Part shown: piece by piece, positions 46,560-58,930 of the stretch
Layout: each line of letters opens with the position of its first letter
Position numbering within the stretch: the stretch's first letter is position 1
Source: Mauremys mutica
Taxonomy: Eukaryota > Chordata > Testudines > Geoemydidae
Direction of reading: 5' to 3'
DNA length: 64,000 nt
NCBI RefSeq assembly: GCF_020497125.1
Contig: NC_059079.1
Span: forward strand, 14,155,553 to 14,219,552
Program-made: the position numbers and the translations under genes
The notes under the pieces: model-generated
The model's database searches: none
Told to the model about the DNA's origin: nothing
Seen by the model: only the letters and a program-made list of their open reading frames with translations

Positions 46560-47200
46560 TATAAGCAATTGTTTATAAAGTGAAAGGAGTACTCCTACCT
46601 TAAAAATAGTGCCAGGTACAGAATTGGGATGTGGACCAGTTGGGGTTCAGAGATGGGTGACAAAATGGTTAGAGATATGAAGACACATCATGAGAGGCTG
46701 AGGAGAAAATATTTCGACTATTCAGTTTAGGGAGGAGATGAATAAGAGGAGTATAAAACAGGTAAGTTAGCCACACCTATTCATCCTCTCTCAGAATGCA
46801 AGAACAAAAGGACATTCAGTGAAATTAAAAAGGCAACAAATTTAAAATTAATAAAAGGATTTTCACCATTGACCCCTGGAATTCATTGCCACAAGAAACC
46901 TCTGAGCCAAGAGCATAGAAAGATTAAAATAAAGGATGCACATTTGATATGAACAATGAGAACATGCACAGTGACAAGATTTTATTTTAAAGAAGGGATA
47001 TAAACCCTCATGCTTCATGGCATAAGCAATCCACAGACTGATGGGAATTAAAATGTATGGCCATGTTATTCATAAATTGTTCAATATAGGCTTTCTTCTT
47101 TTGCCTGAATCAGCTGGTGCTGGCTACTGTCAGAGACAGGATACCCAACTGCTAAACTGGACCACTGCTCTGTCCTGATATTGTAATTCCTCTGCTCTTT
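46560..47200 (+). mobile_element. CR1 LINE 3' region fragment, a different subfamily
   Basis: Phrases in CR1 3'-region order: gacccctggaattcattgcc, gggatataaaccctcatgct, tggtgctggctactgtcaga, gacaggataccca, and a degraded end (ctgatattgtaattcct). It lacks the LINE coding region and has decayed strongly. Confidence 0.65.
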
Positions 47201-48907
47201 AAAGCAGATAGATGTTTCTGCTTGTAACTTTTTTACCTACTACTGTTACAAGCAAAACTATGGTTGTTATTCACAAACAAAAAGTTTTTTAAATATAAAG
47301 TTAAAGTTGCTAAGTGCAAATAAAAAAAAATGCCTACCATAACACACCACATCAGCATTGCCATAAGGAAATAATACGTTACGTTTACATAAATAATACT
47401 GACACCAATCTTAGGCCTAATTGGTGCATCCTGAGTGAGTGGACACTGTTAAATCAGTTGAAGGGTGTCCACACTGCAATGATTAACTAAATTGGTTTAG
47501 AACTGGTGCAGCTTATATGTGCAGTCAAAGCCTTAATTGACATAAATAGAAAATTCTCATTCCTCACAATGCAAACAACTTGTTGTGCACAGTCAGTTTC
47601 ATTCTCCTGTACCCTTTGTTAGTCAGCATCCTCTGTTGTTGGGTAGGTCTTTCCCACCCAGTAGGGGAAGCAAAAAACCAAACAAACAACAAGCACATTA
47701 AGTTCTAAACCCAATCTGTTCCCGCACAGATAACTAAGAAGGGAAAGAGCTGTATTGTGCTGAAACATAAACTGCAATTATAACTAAGACAAAGAAAGAG
47801 TAAGTGACTTTCCCAAGGGCAAGGAGCCAGTAGCAGAGGGAGACTTACCAGGGTAGCAGCACCACAGAAATATATATAGAATTTTAGCACAGTACAAAAG
47901 ACTATGGACACAAATAAACCCAAACTAGCAACATGGACCAAACAAAGTCTCCAAAAAGGACAAGGTCAAATCAGAAACCTGCCTCATGCATGCAGCCATC
48001 CAAAGCAAGAGCAAGCCACATTAGCAACTTGCTAAAAGGAAAATTGAAGCAACCTTACAGCTTGCTGGGGCACTCATTGTGTTATCACCTACAGCAGTGC
48101 GGGAAAATGGCTGACTGTGTTACAGAACATGCATGGTGATTGCTGCCTTTTCTGTGGGTTTTGGCTCTGGTGCATTGGACAAGTACCATATTCTGGCAAT
48201 ACCAATGGATCACCTTTAATTTTCTGGAAGAGGTTTTAATTTGCTTTTGTAAAATAAAATAAAAATGATTTGCATTTAGAATTCTTCCATTGAAAGGGAG
48301 GCAGCTGACAAGCCCTAAACCCACCCTTACTGAAATTATGTATTTTCAATCACATTGTTCTCTGCATCCCACTTAAAAAAACCAAAGGTTTAATTTCCCT
48401 TCCCAAAGGAGGACTGCAACCATATTTTAAATAAAATTCTCAACTTTACAATATTAAAAATAAAAAGCTAATACTCTGGGTTCTTCCCTGATCCCTTTTT
48501 GCACACACTTTAATCTTTGCTTTTCTGTTCCATTCCTCTGTGCAGACCAATTGTTAAAATGTACAAGAATTCTGGAGCACTCAAGTGCAGTAATTCTGTA
48601 CATTGCAACATTTCATTTGCCTGCCAGATTAGAGCAGACATCTAGAGGGAAAGGATGGCACTGCACAAACCAAAATACAACTGACAGAGTTAAATTTAGG
48701 CACTCTACATCATCTAGCTATTGTTTCTTGGAGATAAAAGTATCAACAACATTTCACAATCCACATCCTGAGTCACTTTTTTTATTTTATGAATGAAATT
48801 AAGAATGCAGAGTTCTGACTACATGTGATCTCACAGAACTTGCCACACTGGATACAACTACTGGGTCCATCAAGTCTGGTATTCCATCTTCTGCAGTGGA
48901 CAATAGT
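47201..48907. other. No gene seen
   Basis: AT-rich. A possible degraded miniature element at about 47410-47530 (gtccacactgcaatgattaa) and a weak reverse MIR-like stretch at 47795-47840 (aagtgactttcccaagggca). No coding evidence. Confidence 0.45.
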
Positions 48908-49763
48908 CAGTGCTTCTGTATCCTGGGAAATTTCCCAAAATCTGGGAATTTTTTAGGAAAATTTGGGAAATTAGGAATTTTCATTCAAAACCTAAATAAT
49001 CCTGGGAAAATTTCATAAAAAGTAAAAGACTTTCCAAATCTCAAAAATCCTGGGAAGTTTTCATAAAAAATAAAATATTTGCGCTTCTTTTAAATTTCCC
49101 TCAAAATGCGTTCTTCCATTGGTGAATATTTGTCAAGTGATTTTCATAATTGGGCTGTGCTGTTCTCCTATTGGTGGTGCTTCAACGTACTATATCATGA
49201 CGGCACAAGTGAAGTGACAAGTGCGCACATACACTCACAGCAAACCAACCTCAGCAATAGCTGGCTGGCGGGTAATGAGGAAATGGTTATCAAATTTATT
49301 TTCTAGGTAAGGTTTCTTCCAATAATTAAATATATTGCAATATTTACTGATTATGATGGTTTCTTGATCAGTCATTAAATCTCTAAAATTTTGTCTTTCG
49401 TGCTTGCAGTTGCACAGAGAATGTGGACCAGAGCACTGTAATACTTTAGTGAAATTTGTGTAAAATACATTGTTTTCTATCATTTCAATCCTACTCCTCA
49501 TGTGTTAATTTTATTTACTGTATAAGTAAATTTAAAATTGAAAAACATGTCTATATGTATAAAAATTATAATAAATGTGAAATATCTCAAATGAATAAGA
49601 ATAATTTGGATATAATATATATTATATAGTTGTTAAAAACACACATATTACGTTCCCTTGAGATTTTGAAATAAAAAACACTTTATCTGGGAATTTTTCA
49701 CCAGATTTGGGAAATTTTTAGTGCTAGGTTGGGAAAAGTTGGCATCATGATATAGAAGCACTG
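48908..49763. mobile_element. hAT-like non-autonomous element, 856 bp
   Basis: The ends CAGTGCTTCTGTATC and GATATAGAAGCACTG are inverted repeats with one mismatch. Subterminal gggaaatttcccaaaatctg and repeated tcctgggaaaatttcataaa blocks form AT-rich repeats at both ends. The flanking 8-mers acaatagt and cttgcagc do not match, so the hAT assignment rests on the end sequence alone. A short frame from an ATG at 49106 (RSSIGEYLSSDFHNW) could be a relic of a first exon. Confidence 0.55.
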
Positions 49764-49769
49764 CTTGCA

Positions 49770-50145
49770 GCCACCGCAGTAATTACTGTGGTGACTGATG
49801 TCCACACTACCCTCCGTCTGTGGGTGGTGTGCGTCGTCCCCATGAGTGCTTCCATAGACTGAAGAGGGGCAGTGTGTGTGTGTGTGTGTGTGGTGGGGGG
49901 GTTGGGAGCCAGGTCTCTCAGCTCAACGCAGCTCCCTGCCGGGAGCCCAGCTAACCCCAGGCTCTCGGCTCCCCGCTGGGAATAGGGCCAGTCGCTGAGG
50001 CTTCTTGCCTCCTTGAGCAGGGAGCCAGGGGCATCTTGCCCAGATTTCTTGTTAATTTCATGGCTTCAGCATAGACCCCTGAAATTGACAAGACAACCAA
50101 AAGCTACTTTGCATCCACCTAACTGTGTGCTGTGGACCAGGCCTT
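49770..50145. repeat. Probable miniature DNA element containing a (GT)n tract
   Basis: Left tgatgtccacactaccctcc and right gctgtggaccaggccttag look like the ends of a GTCCACAC-type element. The interior is GC-rich with agctccctgccgggagc. GT repeat at 49872-49893. Borders uncertain. Confidence 0.4.
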
Positions 50146-50149
50146 AGTA

Positions 50150-50548
50150 TTCTGATGTATAGCTACTCAACTGGTGAGAAATTGTCACAGCTCCATTTAA
50201 GTTAATGGAGGCAAGACAATTTACATCAGCTGAGGGTCTGTCCCAATGTTTATATATTTATTTATCTTGTTTGATTCTTTCAAACTTTTAGCATGAATTT
50301 AGGTTCCGAAATGTGCTTACCTGATAGCCCTGGAGCCTAATGCAGTCTTGAGCAGGACAAGCTTTCCCTTCATTGCATCTCAACCCATTTTGACGTTGCT
50401 TTCAAGAGGAACAGGACTTTATTATTAATGTAAAAAAGAAACTATTTTGAATACTGAGCTATCTTCGGATGTGGTGTAAATCCTGAGTAACTCCACTAAT
50501 TTCAATGATGTTATGCTGGGATTACATGGGTGTAACTCAGAACAGAAT
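50150..50548. repeat. Two short fold-back repeats (50150-50248 and 50463-50548)
   Basis: The first holds gctccatttaagttaatggag around a palindromic centre. The second holds ggtgtaaatcctgagtaact followed by ccactaatttcaatgatg and tgggtgtaactcagaa. Both have the stem-like layout of the short palindromic repeats elsewhere, but with different arm sequences. The stretch between them shows nothing. Confidence 0.45.
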
Positions 50549-50678
50549 GTGACCCACCTCTGTCATAACTAGAATTCTGCTAGCTCAGAAACAGAACTAA
50601 GTACAGATGCAAGGCTTTGAGCTATATTAGTTTACATAGTTCTATGTGGAACCGACACACCTACTGGGGGAATAGGGG

Positions 50679-50699
50679 TGTGTGTGTGTGTGTGTGTGA
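50679..50699. repeat. (GT)n microsatellite
   Basis: About ten GT units next to the tRNA-like sequence. Confidence 0.9.
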
Positions 50700-50734
50700 G
50701 TGCATGTGTTCTACAGCCTTCGCTAAACAGCCCA

Positions 50735-50812
50735 GTTGGCTTTTAGCTCATGCTGAAGAGGCTTATGCATTAAGCTCCACAGATCCCAGGTTCGATCCTG
50801 CTCACTGACATC
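50735..50812 (+). repeat. tRNA-derived SINE head or tRNA pseudogene
   Basis: Contains an A-box-like TAGCTCATGCTG (50744-50755) and a B box GGTTCGATCC (50789-50798), spaced as in tRNA genes. No acceptor stem pairing is visible and it is not followed by a T-run, so it is more likely a tRNA-derived repeat than a gene. Confidence 0.55.
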
Positions 50813-53469
50813 CGCATTACATACGCACACTCCAAACATCTTCTCTGTTATTAATGGCTTACATGTAATAATTGTGATATTATTTCAGCTTCTGATGAAA
50901 GTACAATATTAATGGAAATGGAAAACTAAAATATAAAAAATTAAGATAGATTCATAAAATGTCCCATAATACAGCTTTGCTTCACTTTCTGCAAGCAAAG
51001 AACTGAATGTGATCTCACAGAATTAGTTATTTGGAATGCTAAAGGTAATATTTGTGTTTTAGGAGCTAAGAAGAAAGACGTTCAGCTATAGATAGGGATT
51101 CTCTACATCAAGGACCTTTGTCACACTCCAGTGATAGCATTTTCCTAGGAATAGCATAATGGGAAAAGTCTCTAATTTGTTTAACTCTTATCTTTTGAAA
51201 ATAAATGGAAAGAAAATCTCTCACGTTTCCTCATTTAGTGGGTTTCTTACATATACAGTGTTATTTTCACTGTCAAAGCTAGGATGCCAAATGAAGCAGC
51301 AGCAAAAGCAGAATCTCACATCTGTTATATAGGGATGGTGTGCAGATCACAGATTAGGAGGTTTCAGCTAGAATTAGGCCGACACTAAAGCCCCAGAAAC
51401 TGGACTTCAGAATCTGAGCCTGCTTCTGAATTTGTTGCGGAGCCCATCCCTGTAATTGCCTGAACCAAAACCCGGATACAAACATACACAGACTTTGTGG
51501 TGGGGAGTAGTTTGGCGACAGGATCCATATCTGAATTTTACCTCTTGGGATCATCTTCAACACTGAAGATGGCCAGAGCGATGACTGGATATTCTTCATA
51601 ACTACCAGCCAAATAAACAGACATTTATGTGGCTTCCTCTCCAGCTGCATAGGAGTCATGCACCAAGTGCTTTCCCTGGGAACCCACACATGAAGAGAAT
51701 TTCCAGTGCACGTATCAGCGGACCAGAGGTATCTGCTTGTTGAACCCCTTAGTAAAAGTAAAATGATCATCTCGGTCCTCATGCACACTCTTGTAAAAAT
51801 GGACTAACATCATTGACTTTATCGGGGTCACTTAAAGTTTACACCAGCAAACATGGGAGCAGCATTTAGGCCATGGGTGCTGCTGTGCGCGGCTAACAGG
51901 GTCTATTTGACCTGTGGATTCAACTTTGGCCTCTTGAGCTTTAAAAATGCCTCCCCCACTTCTGTACAGTATCTTTTGCAATTAAATAAGAAGATGTGCC
52001 ACATAAAACTGTTCAGAAGGGCTTCTGTGCTTTCCCCAGAAGCTTCTTTGCTTTATAAGCTCCCTTATTACAGAGCTATTAAAACCTTTAATGATTTAAA
52101 TGGTACTGTAGATTTCAGGCAAATCATTTCCCTCCCCTACCTAGCCTGTTCTAGACCTACAGGCTACTCATGTAGAAGTTATAGGAATTCTTCAATAAAT
52201 GTTTGATGGTATTCAATTTCATGTTTTTATTTTAGCTAGAAATTTCTCAGCAAATATTAAAGCTTTTGCAAAAAAAAAAAATCACCTACTAAGACCTAAC
52301 TGATACTTATTTTAGCCACAGGCAATATTTTAAATATCCTTGGTCTATAATCACATTAACGTTTAATACTATCAAGCTCAGCAAAATCATTTTTGCATCC
52401 TGTTTCTTCCTATTGGCCCTGGATGCCATCTGAATAGCAAAATGCAATTCCATTTTTAGGATGATTATCCCATGAGATAAAGACATTTAAGAAGGAACAC
52501 ACTGCAAAAGCCACACTGGTAGAAAGCTCAGGGAGGTAAACATCTGACCCTTATGGGTAAACACCTCTTCTAATTTGATTCTATTTATAGGTCAGCGAGT
52601 TTTATTTTGAGACACAAGAGATTTACTAGGGAAATTCATTACTGCCACTCACTCCGATTTTCTTTCTCAATATAATTAAGCTTTGCTAATTGTCTATCAT
52701 GATTAAAATCATTCCAATAACAACCTTGTTTCCTCTTTTGGCTGTGCGCCAAACTCTTAATAGCTCTTCTTTGAGGGCAGTTCATCCTGTACATTGCTTA
52801 ACTTGTGAAATTTCTTATAGCCACACACTTGGGCTGAAATCCTGGTCCCGCTAAAGCCAGGGGGAGTTTTGCTGGTGACTTATTTGGGACCAAAATTTCA
52901 CCCTGGGATTCTGCCAGGGGAAGACGGACATGCCCAAAAAAGTGACCAACGGTTGTATTTCAGATAGAAAGCAAAATTAAAAGACTGATCCAAATTCCTT
53001 CTTATGGGTAGAACAAATGACTTCTTAGCGTAGAAAAAGGTGATCTGTAGCTGTTGGAATGAATTATTACTCTGGGGCTTTATTATCCTGTTGGCAATAC
53101 AGAGCAGATGTAAGGACTGGAAAATCTGCTGGAATGTTGGCGGGAGCCGAGGGAAAGAGGAGAGGAGAATGTTTTTTATAGCATTCACTCCTGTTCTGCA
53201 GCTTCAGCCCTCTCAGTGGAAAACGAAAGGGAGGAATGGACGCAGGTGAGGGCAGGGAGTCAAAGGTGGCATGGCACTTGAGCGAAACATGGTGCCAGAT
53301 GGAGGACGGGCCCCAAGAGCAGTAAGTTCTTTGGGAAAGGGCCTGGCTCTCTCATGCGTTTGCACAGGCGATACTGTAATACAAACAACCAACCATGCAC
53401 CGTGCTGAGTATTTAATAGTACGGTTTCCCCTAGAATGGATTTTTTCCCTGTGGGAGCAGACAATTGGA
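50813..53469. other. No gene identified
   Basis: AT-rich. Two longer frames (minus 51354-51788, 144 codons; plus 51853-52206, 117 codons) are Trp/Cys/Leu-rich and show no motif or splice support. No recognised transposon. Confidence 0.45.
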
Positions 53470-54300
53470 CCTTTTGTCATTATTCTTTTAAGTAAGGTTA
53501 AGGTCTTATCAAAGATTAAGTGTGTAGTAAAGTGGTTATCAAGGGTTAAGTGGGTTTCTCAGAGTACTATGGGTTGGAGCCATGCTCCACCCATCCCTTA
53601 TTTTGTGTTTCAGTTAGTGTGCATTTCCCCCCCACTCTGTTGGTGCACAGTTGAATAAAGCAGCACTCCCAGCCTGCAGTACTTTAAGTAAAGAGTGTTT
53701 CTCTGTGCAGTGCCAGAGCCAGGTTTTAGAACCAAGGGGGTGATGGGTCATTGATGGTGCCACTTTCAATTATACCTATTGCCAGCAGTGGATGCAGCCT
53801 CCCTAGTCAATGGGTGTGTCTCAATTCAGGGCACCAGCACCTGTATTTCCCCTCTGTGGTCCAGCAAGGGCTCTAGGCTCCTTAGGCATCACCTCTTTGG
53901 GGCAGAAACCCACATCTCTCCCCCTCCTGACCTGGGTTTCTCTAGGCTTCACAATTCTCTGCCTACATTGAGTTTCCCCAGTCTAAACAGGGCTGCATCT
54001 GTGCTTTGCTTTCTCTTCAAAGGCTATGAACAGGTTAATTGTCCACAGTTATAAGTTACCACACAGCTCTTTCTTAGCAAGCACATTTACTCTTAAGGTG
54101 AAAGCATTACAGAGAAAACATATTTAAACATTAAAAGAGCCTACATATGCTAAAAAAATTACCAGATATCACACCAAAATCCAACCAGGGCTCTGGCAGT
54201 CCTTCAAACTTTCTGCAATGATTGGGCCTGCCCCCATGGACAGAAGGTTCTGTCCACTTTCTGGATCAGTTTAAACTAATGCTATTTATTCAAAAGTCCT
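53470..54300. repeat. Possible LTR-type remnants
   Basis: 53470-53716 has an LTR-like layout on plus: repeated ttaagtg units, then gttgaataaagcagcactcc (AATAAA near 53654) and a T-rich end. 53717-54300 reads better on the minus strand and resembles a long terminal repeat or its flank (gctatgaacaggttaattgt, ttctttagcaagcac-like). No primer site, polypurine tract or paired copy could be shown. Confidence 0.3.
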
Positions 54301-54384
54301 TTCTTTGTTTGTTGGTCTCCAGAGAATCCAGTTTCCACCAGCATATGTGAGGTTGTGTGAGAGATTCCCAAACCTGAGACATTC

Positions 54385-56105
54385 TTTTTAGATGACAAAT
54401 CTGAGGAACTGTCCTAGATTGAGGTGTCATTAGAGGAGGTTTTGGAACAAATTGATATACTAAACAGTAATAAGTCACAGGACGAGATGGTTTTCACTCA
54501 AGAGTTCTGAAGGAACTCAAATGTGAAAGTGCAGAACTACTAACTATAGTCTGTAACCTATCATTTTAATCAGCTTCTGTACCAAATGACTGGAGGATAG
54601 CTAATATGATGCCAATTTTTTAAAAAGGCTCCAAAGGTGATCAGCAATTACAGGCTGGTAAGCCTGGGTTCAGTACCAGGAAAACTGGTTGAAACGTCAG
54701 TCAAGAACAATATTGTCAGTCACATAGATGAACATAATTTGTTGGGGAAGAGCCAACATGGTTTTTGTAAAGGGAAATCATGCCTCACCAATCTGCTAGA
54801 ATTCTTGGAGGGTGTCAACAAGCATGTGGACAAGGGGGATCCAGTGGATATAGTGTACTTAGATTTTCAGAAAGCCTTTGACAAGGACCCTCACCAAAGG
54901 CTGTTAAGCAAAGTAAGCTGGCCTGGGATAAGAGGGAAGATCCTCTCATGGATTGGTAATAAGATAGGAAACAAAGGGTAGGAATGATGGTCAGTTTTCA
55001 GAATGGAGAGAGGTAAACAGTGGTGTCCCCCAGGGTCTGTACTGGGATCAGTCCTATTCAACGTATTACTAAATGATCTGGGAAAATGGGTAAACAGTGA
55101 GGTGGCAAAATTTGCAGATGATACAAAACTAGTCAAGATAGTTAAGTCCCAGGCAAACTGTGAAGAGCTACAAAAGGATCTCTCAAAATTGGGTGACTGG
55201 GCAACAAAATGGCAGATGAAATTCAATGTTGATAAATGCAAAGTAATGCACAGTGGAAAATATAATCCCAATTATACATATAAAATGATGGGGTCTAAAT
55301 TAGCTGTTACCACTGAAGAAAGATCTTGGAATCATTGTGGATAGTTCTCTGAAAACATCCACTCAATGACAGCGGCAGTCAAAAAAGCAAACAGAATGTT
55401 GGGAATCATTAAGAAAGGGATAGATAATAAGACAGAAAATTTCATATTGCCTCTATATGAATCCATGATACGCCCATATCCTGAATACTGCATACAGATG
55501 TGGTCGCCCCATCTCAAAAAAGATATCTTGGAATTGGAAAAGTTTCAGAAAAGGGCAACAACAATTATTAGGAGTATGGAACGGTTTCCATATGAGGAAA
55601 GATTAATAAAACTGGGACTTTTCAGCTTGGAAAAGAAACGACTAAGGGGGGATATGATTGAGGTCTATAAATTCATGTCTGTTGTGGAGACAATAAATAA
55701 GGAAGTGTTGTTTACTCCTTCTCATAACACAAGAACTAGGGGGTAACCAAATGAAATTAATAGGCAGCAGGTTTAAAACAAACAAAAGGAAGCATTTCTT
55801 CACACAACGCACAGTCAACCTGTGGAACTCTTTGCCAGAGGATGTTGTGAAGGCCAAGACTATAACAGGGTTCAAGAAAGAATTAGATAAGTTCATGGAG
55901 GATAGGTACATCAATGGCTATTAGTCAGGATGGGCAGGGAGATGTCCCTAGCCTCTGTTTGCCAGAAGCTGGGAACGAGCGACAGGGGATGGATCACTTG
56001 ATGATTACCTGTTCTGTTCATTCCCTCTGGGGCTTTGGTCACTGTTGAAAGACAGGATACTGGGCTTTGATCTGACCCAGTATTGCCATTTTTATGTTCT
56101 TATGA
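54385..56105 (+). pseudogene. CR1 LINE, reverse transcriptase and 3' end
   Basis: 5'-truncated copy of about 1.7 kb. Frames in order: 54637-54981 (QHGFCKGKSCLTNLLEF, DIVYLDFQKAFDKDPH), 55003-55344 with an intact active-site block (KFADDTKLV) and the FNVDKCKVMHSGK motif, then 55366-55746 (VKKANRMLGIIKKGI, EKFQKRATTII, RGDMIEVYKF). The 3' region ends ctgacccagtattgcc...tatgttcttatga, a CR1-type repeat end at about 56105. Frameshifts between the pieces make it dead, but it is the least damaged CR1 in its catalytic centre. Confidence 0.9.
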
Positions 56106-56735
56106 GCTTCCCCAGGTGGCAGTACCTCTCTGGAGATGTTACAACCTGAAGGAATTAGCGTGTGCCAGGTTGCAACGCCCAGAGCAGGGAGCCGGGCCCA
56201 ACCCCATCACTAGTACTGAGAGAGCCCTTTATAAAACTGGTGACAAGGAAAAACATAAGAATGGCAATTTATGGGGAAATTGAGGCGTTTAATGCAGGAA
56301 ATAAAGATTGGCAGCAATATATTGAAAGATTCAGCTACTATTTTCTTGCAAATGAGATTATAGATAAGAACAAACATAAAGCAATTTTCCTCAGTGTCTG
56401 TGGCAGTAAAACCTGCTCCCTTTTAAGGACTTTGTTACAACCACAAACAAGAAGATCAAAGTTTAGAGGACATGCAAAAAATCTTAACAGAGCACTACAC
56501 ACTAAAGCCAAGCATTGTAGTGGAACTTTTCAAGTTTCATAGTAGAACGAGGAGGCAAGGTGAAAGTGTAGCTGTGTATGCAACTGTGCTAAAAAAACTA
56601 ACAGAATATTGCTCATTCGGAAATGTCCTAGGGGATATGCTGCAGAACAGATTGTTTTGTGGCATTAATAATGAGAGAATTCAGTCAATTGCTGGTGGAA
56701 AACTTACAGAAACTAAATAGGAAGTAAGGGGGAGA
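56106..56735 (+). pseudogene. Ty3/gypsy-type LTR retrotransposon gag fragment
   Basis: A broken gag-like protein starts at an ATG near 56267 and reads in two overlapping frames (to 56542, and 56472-56720), so there is a frameshift near 56470. Visible gag features: EIEAFNAGNKDWQQYIERFSY at the start, then a TLKPSIVVELFKFHSR block and the typical LTEYCSFGNVLGDMLQNRLF segment that precedes the end of capsid. No zinc knuckle, protease or polymerase follows. The 160 bases before it (gagcagggagccgggcccaa, aactggtgacaagg) may be the end of an LTR or leader with primer-binding site. It starts immediately after the CR1 3' end. Confidence 0.65.
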
Positions 56736-58724
56736 GCATGGCCCCAACCCATAATACTCCAATTAACACCTTGATGGTCACTTTATAACAAAGTGCAATG
56801 CATGGTGTGGGCTAATCAGTTCACATCAAAATGCACTGGGCCAAAGCTTGTCCTACATACACTGAATTAAATGGGAGCGTGGCACTAGTGTAATTAAGGG
56901 TAGAATTTGGCTCTCTCTATATGCAGAATTACACATCTTCTCTTATCACAAATCAAGCAGTGAACGTACTGAAGACTAGATTAATCTCCAGTATAGAGAT
57001 TCAGGGTCAGATTCGCTCTTTCCCTTCAATGTAAATCAGGTGAATGGAGATACAACCTTGTAAATCTACTATAGAGAAGAGCAGAATCATTGCCTCATTC
57101 TTAATTGTTATTGGAAGCACTATTTTTCCTTCGGAAAGAAAAATAAGCATGTACACTGTGGAAGCAATGGCACAGACTTGATCAATTCAAAACTCTTCAT
57201 TAGCTTCCATGTCAAATGTCTTTCATATGCTGCACCTTCTAGCCCAGTGCTGAGTTTGTTTCAGTTTGACTGAAGGAAAATTAAGTCTGCCAATCTTGCA
57301 ACATCTCTTGGCACAAAGGTCAACATATCAGAAAATAAAATCAGTGGCAGAAATTTAAAATAAACTACGTTTATTCTAAGGTTTTACTTCCCCTCATGAA
57401 TACTAGATTGAAAATGTATTGCAAAGCCTTTGCAATCCCATATTATTCTTGTCATTTTTATATGCATGGAGTTCTGATTTGCCTCTGAGTGCAATTCAAG
57501 ATGTCGATATTGATCAATACAGCCTGATAAAATCTGGGCTCCGGCCATTTTACATAGTCCCTGTATTTGAAATTGGAAGCATGGGAGTGGGGAAAAGGAC
57601 TGCAAGCCAGGTGTTTCCTATGGGGATCTTTTTGCTCCAGGATTTTTGTCTTCCTTTGGTTTGATGGCACCCAATCTGACAACCTTCAGGGCAAACGGCC
57701 ACTGTTACTGGAAGAGACAGTGTTAGGGTTTGAGAGTTCCTTCGGGATTCACAGATTTTATTCCCCAAATTCTTTCGAGTTGACATTTGGTCATTTTTAA
57801 GGTCTGTTTTAACATAGGATGTTGTAAATAGGTGCTGTATAGATGACTCCAAGCTGCCATATGCACAATGAAAAATAAATGCAATAAATACAGCACTTTG
57901 AGAGGAAGGCTAGCAGGGTGGGGTGTGACCAGTAGTCTGAAGGGAGAGAAAATTCAATTGTTTGGTTGACTTCTTTCCTGGATTTGTTTAAGGTGAGGAG
58001 CTAATCACCAGTCTTCAGCAATGGCAGCAGAAGGGGCGGAGAGGTACGGAGAGAAGCAGTGATGGGCTGCGTGCCTGTGAAGAGTTACCTATTGCAACCT
58101 GAGGGCGGCATGACAGGGATTACAATGCACTTGCTAAATTTACACAGGGGGAGAAGTTTGGCATCAAAACTCTGAGCATATCAAGTGGCTCTGTAATTTT
58201 CTGGCAGTGGTCCACTCATCAGTTATGATTTCTAGGGTAGAGAATTCTCTGTCCATAAAAAATTGGTCAGGAAACCTTGCAGATATGGCCTCTTCTGAAT
58301 TTTGCAGTATCTTCTATTTCTGGCCCAACCAAAAGTTCCACAAGGACAGATTCTCTTGTGTTAGTTTGGCCCATGCATGTCTAGTGCCACTGGGCTCAAA
58401 ACAGAGGGAAATGCAAAGGAAAATAATGAGGCCACAAGTTATCTGAACATTTTCAAATTTGAGAAGTTTGTTCTTCAAATTTGACTTTTCAGTCCCTTTC
58501 CCAGCTCCCAGACATCAAATTGCTCTTCAACTGATGCTTCCACAATGTACTTTTATTTTTTCTGGGAACAGCCTCCTCTGTTTTGCATCATCAACGAGAA
58601 ATTATTGTGTTCACTTTTTTAGTTTTGCTCTGTACTGCTGACATTTTGAGTCAGATCTCTAGTTTTGTGGGTTTTTGTTTTACACAAGTGTGAACAGTTT
58701 GCTTGGGATGAGAATGGTGAGGCA
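56736..58724. other. No gene identified
   Basis: AT-rich. Small frames up to 100 codons on the minus strand (57550-57852) without a motif. A degraded fold-back repeat may lie at 57000-57075. Confidence 0.45.
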
Positions 58725-58930
58725 GCATGATCTCACGGACAGAGCACTGGACTAGGACACAGAAAACCTGGATTCTGTTCCCAGCTCTGCCACTGGTCTG
58801 TTAGGTGACCCTGAGCAAGTCTTTTTCACCTCTCTGTGTCTCAGTTTCCGTATCCCAGGGACAATGATATCTTTGTAACGCGCTTTTAGATGTATGGATG
58901 AAAATCATCATCATCATCATCACCACCACA
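58725..58930 (+). repeat. MIR/CORE-type SINE followed by an (ATC)n tract
   Basis: Well preserved MIR-type phrases: gagcactggactaggacaca, ttctgttcccagctctgcca, ggtgaccctgagcaagtctt, tgtgtctcagtttccg, gcgcttttagatgtatggat. The tail is (ATC)n at 58904-58929, which probably grew from the SINE tail. Nearly complete. Confidence 0.85.

Noticed and set aside
50735..50812. Functional tRNA gene
   Set aside because: A and B boxes are present, but no acceptor stem pairing or terminator is seen and it is set among repeats.
51853..52206. 117-codon plus-strand frame
   Set aside because: No motif, no splice sites and no family resemblance I could support. Length is possible by chance over 64 kb and six frames.
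53470..56735. A complete LTR retrotransposon spanning the possible LTR and the gag fragment
   Set aside because: The CR1 lies between them, no matching second LTR was found, and protease and polymerase regions are absent.
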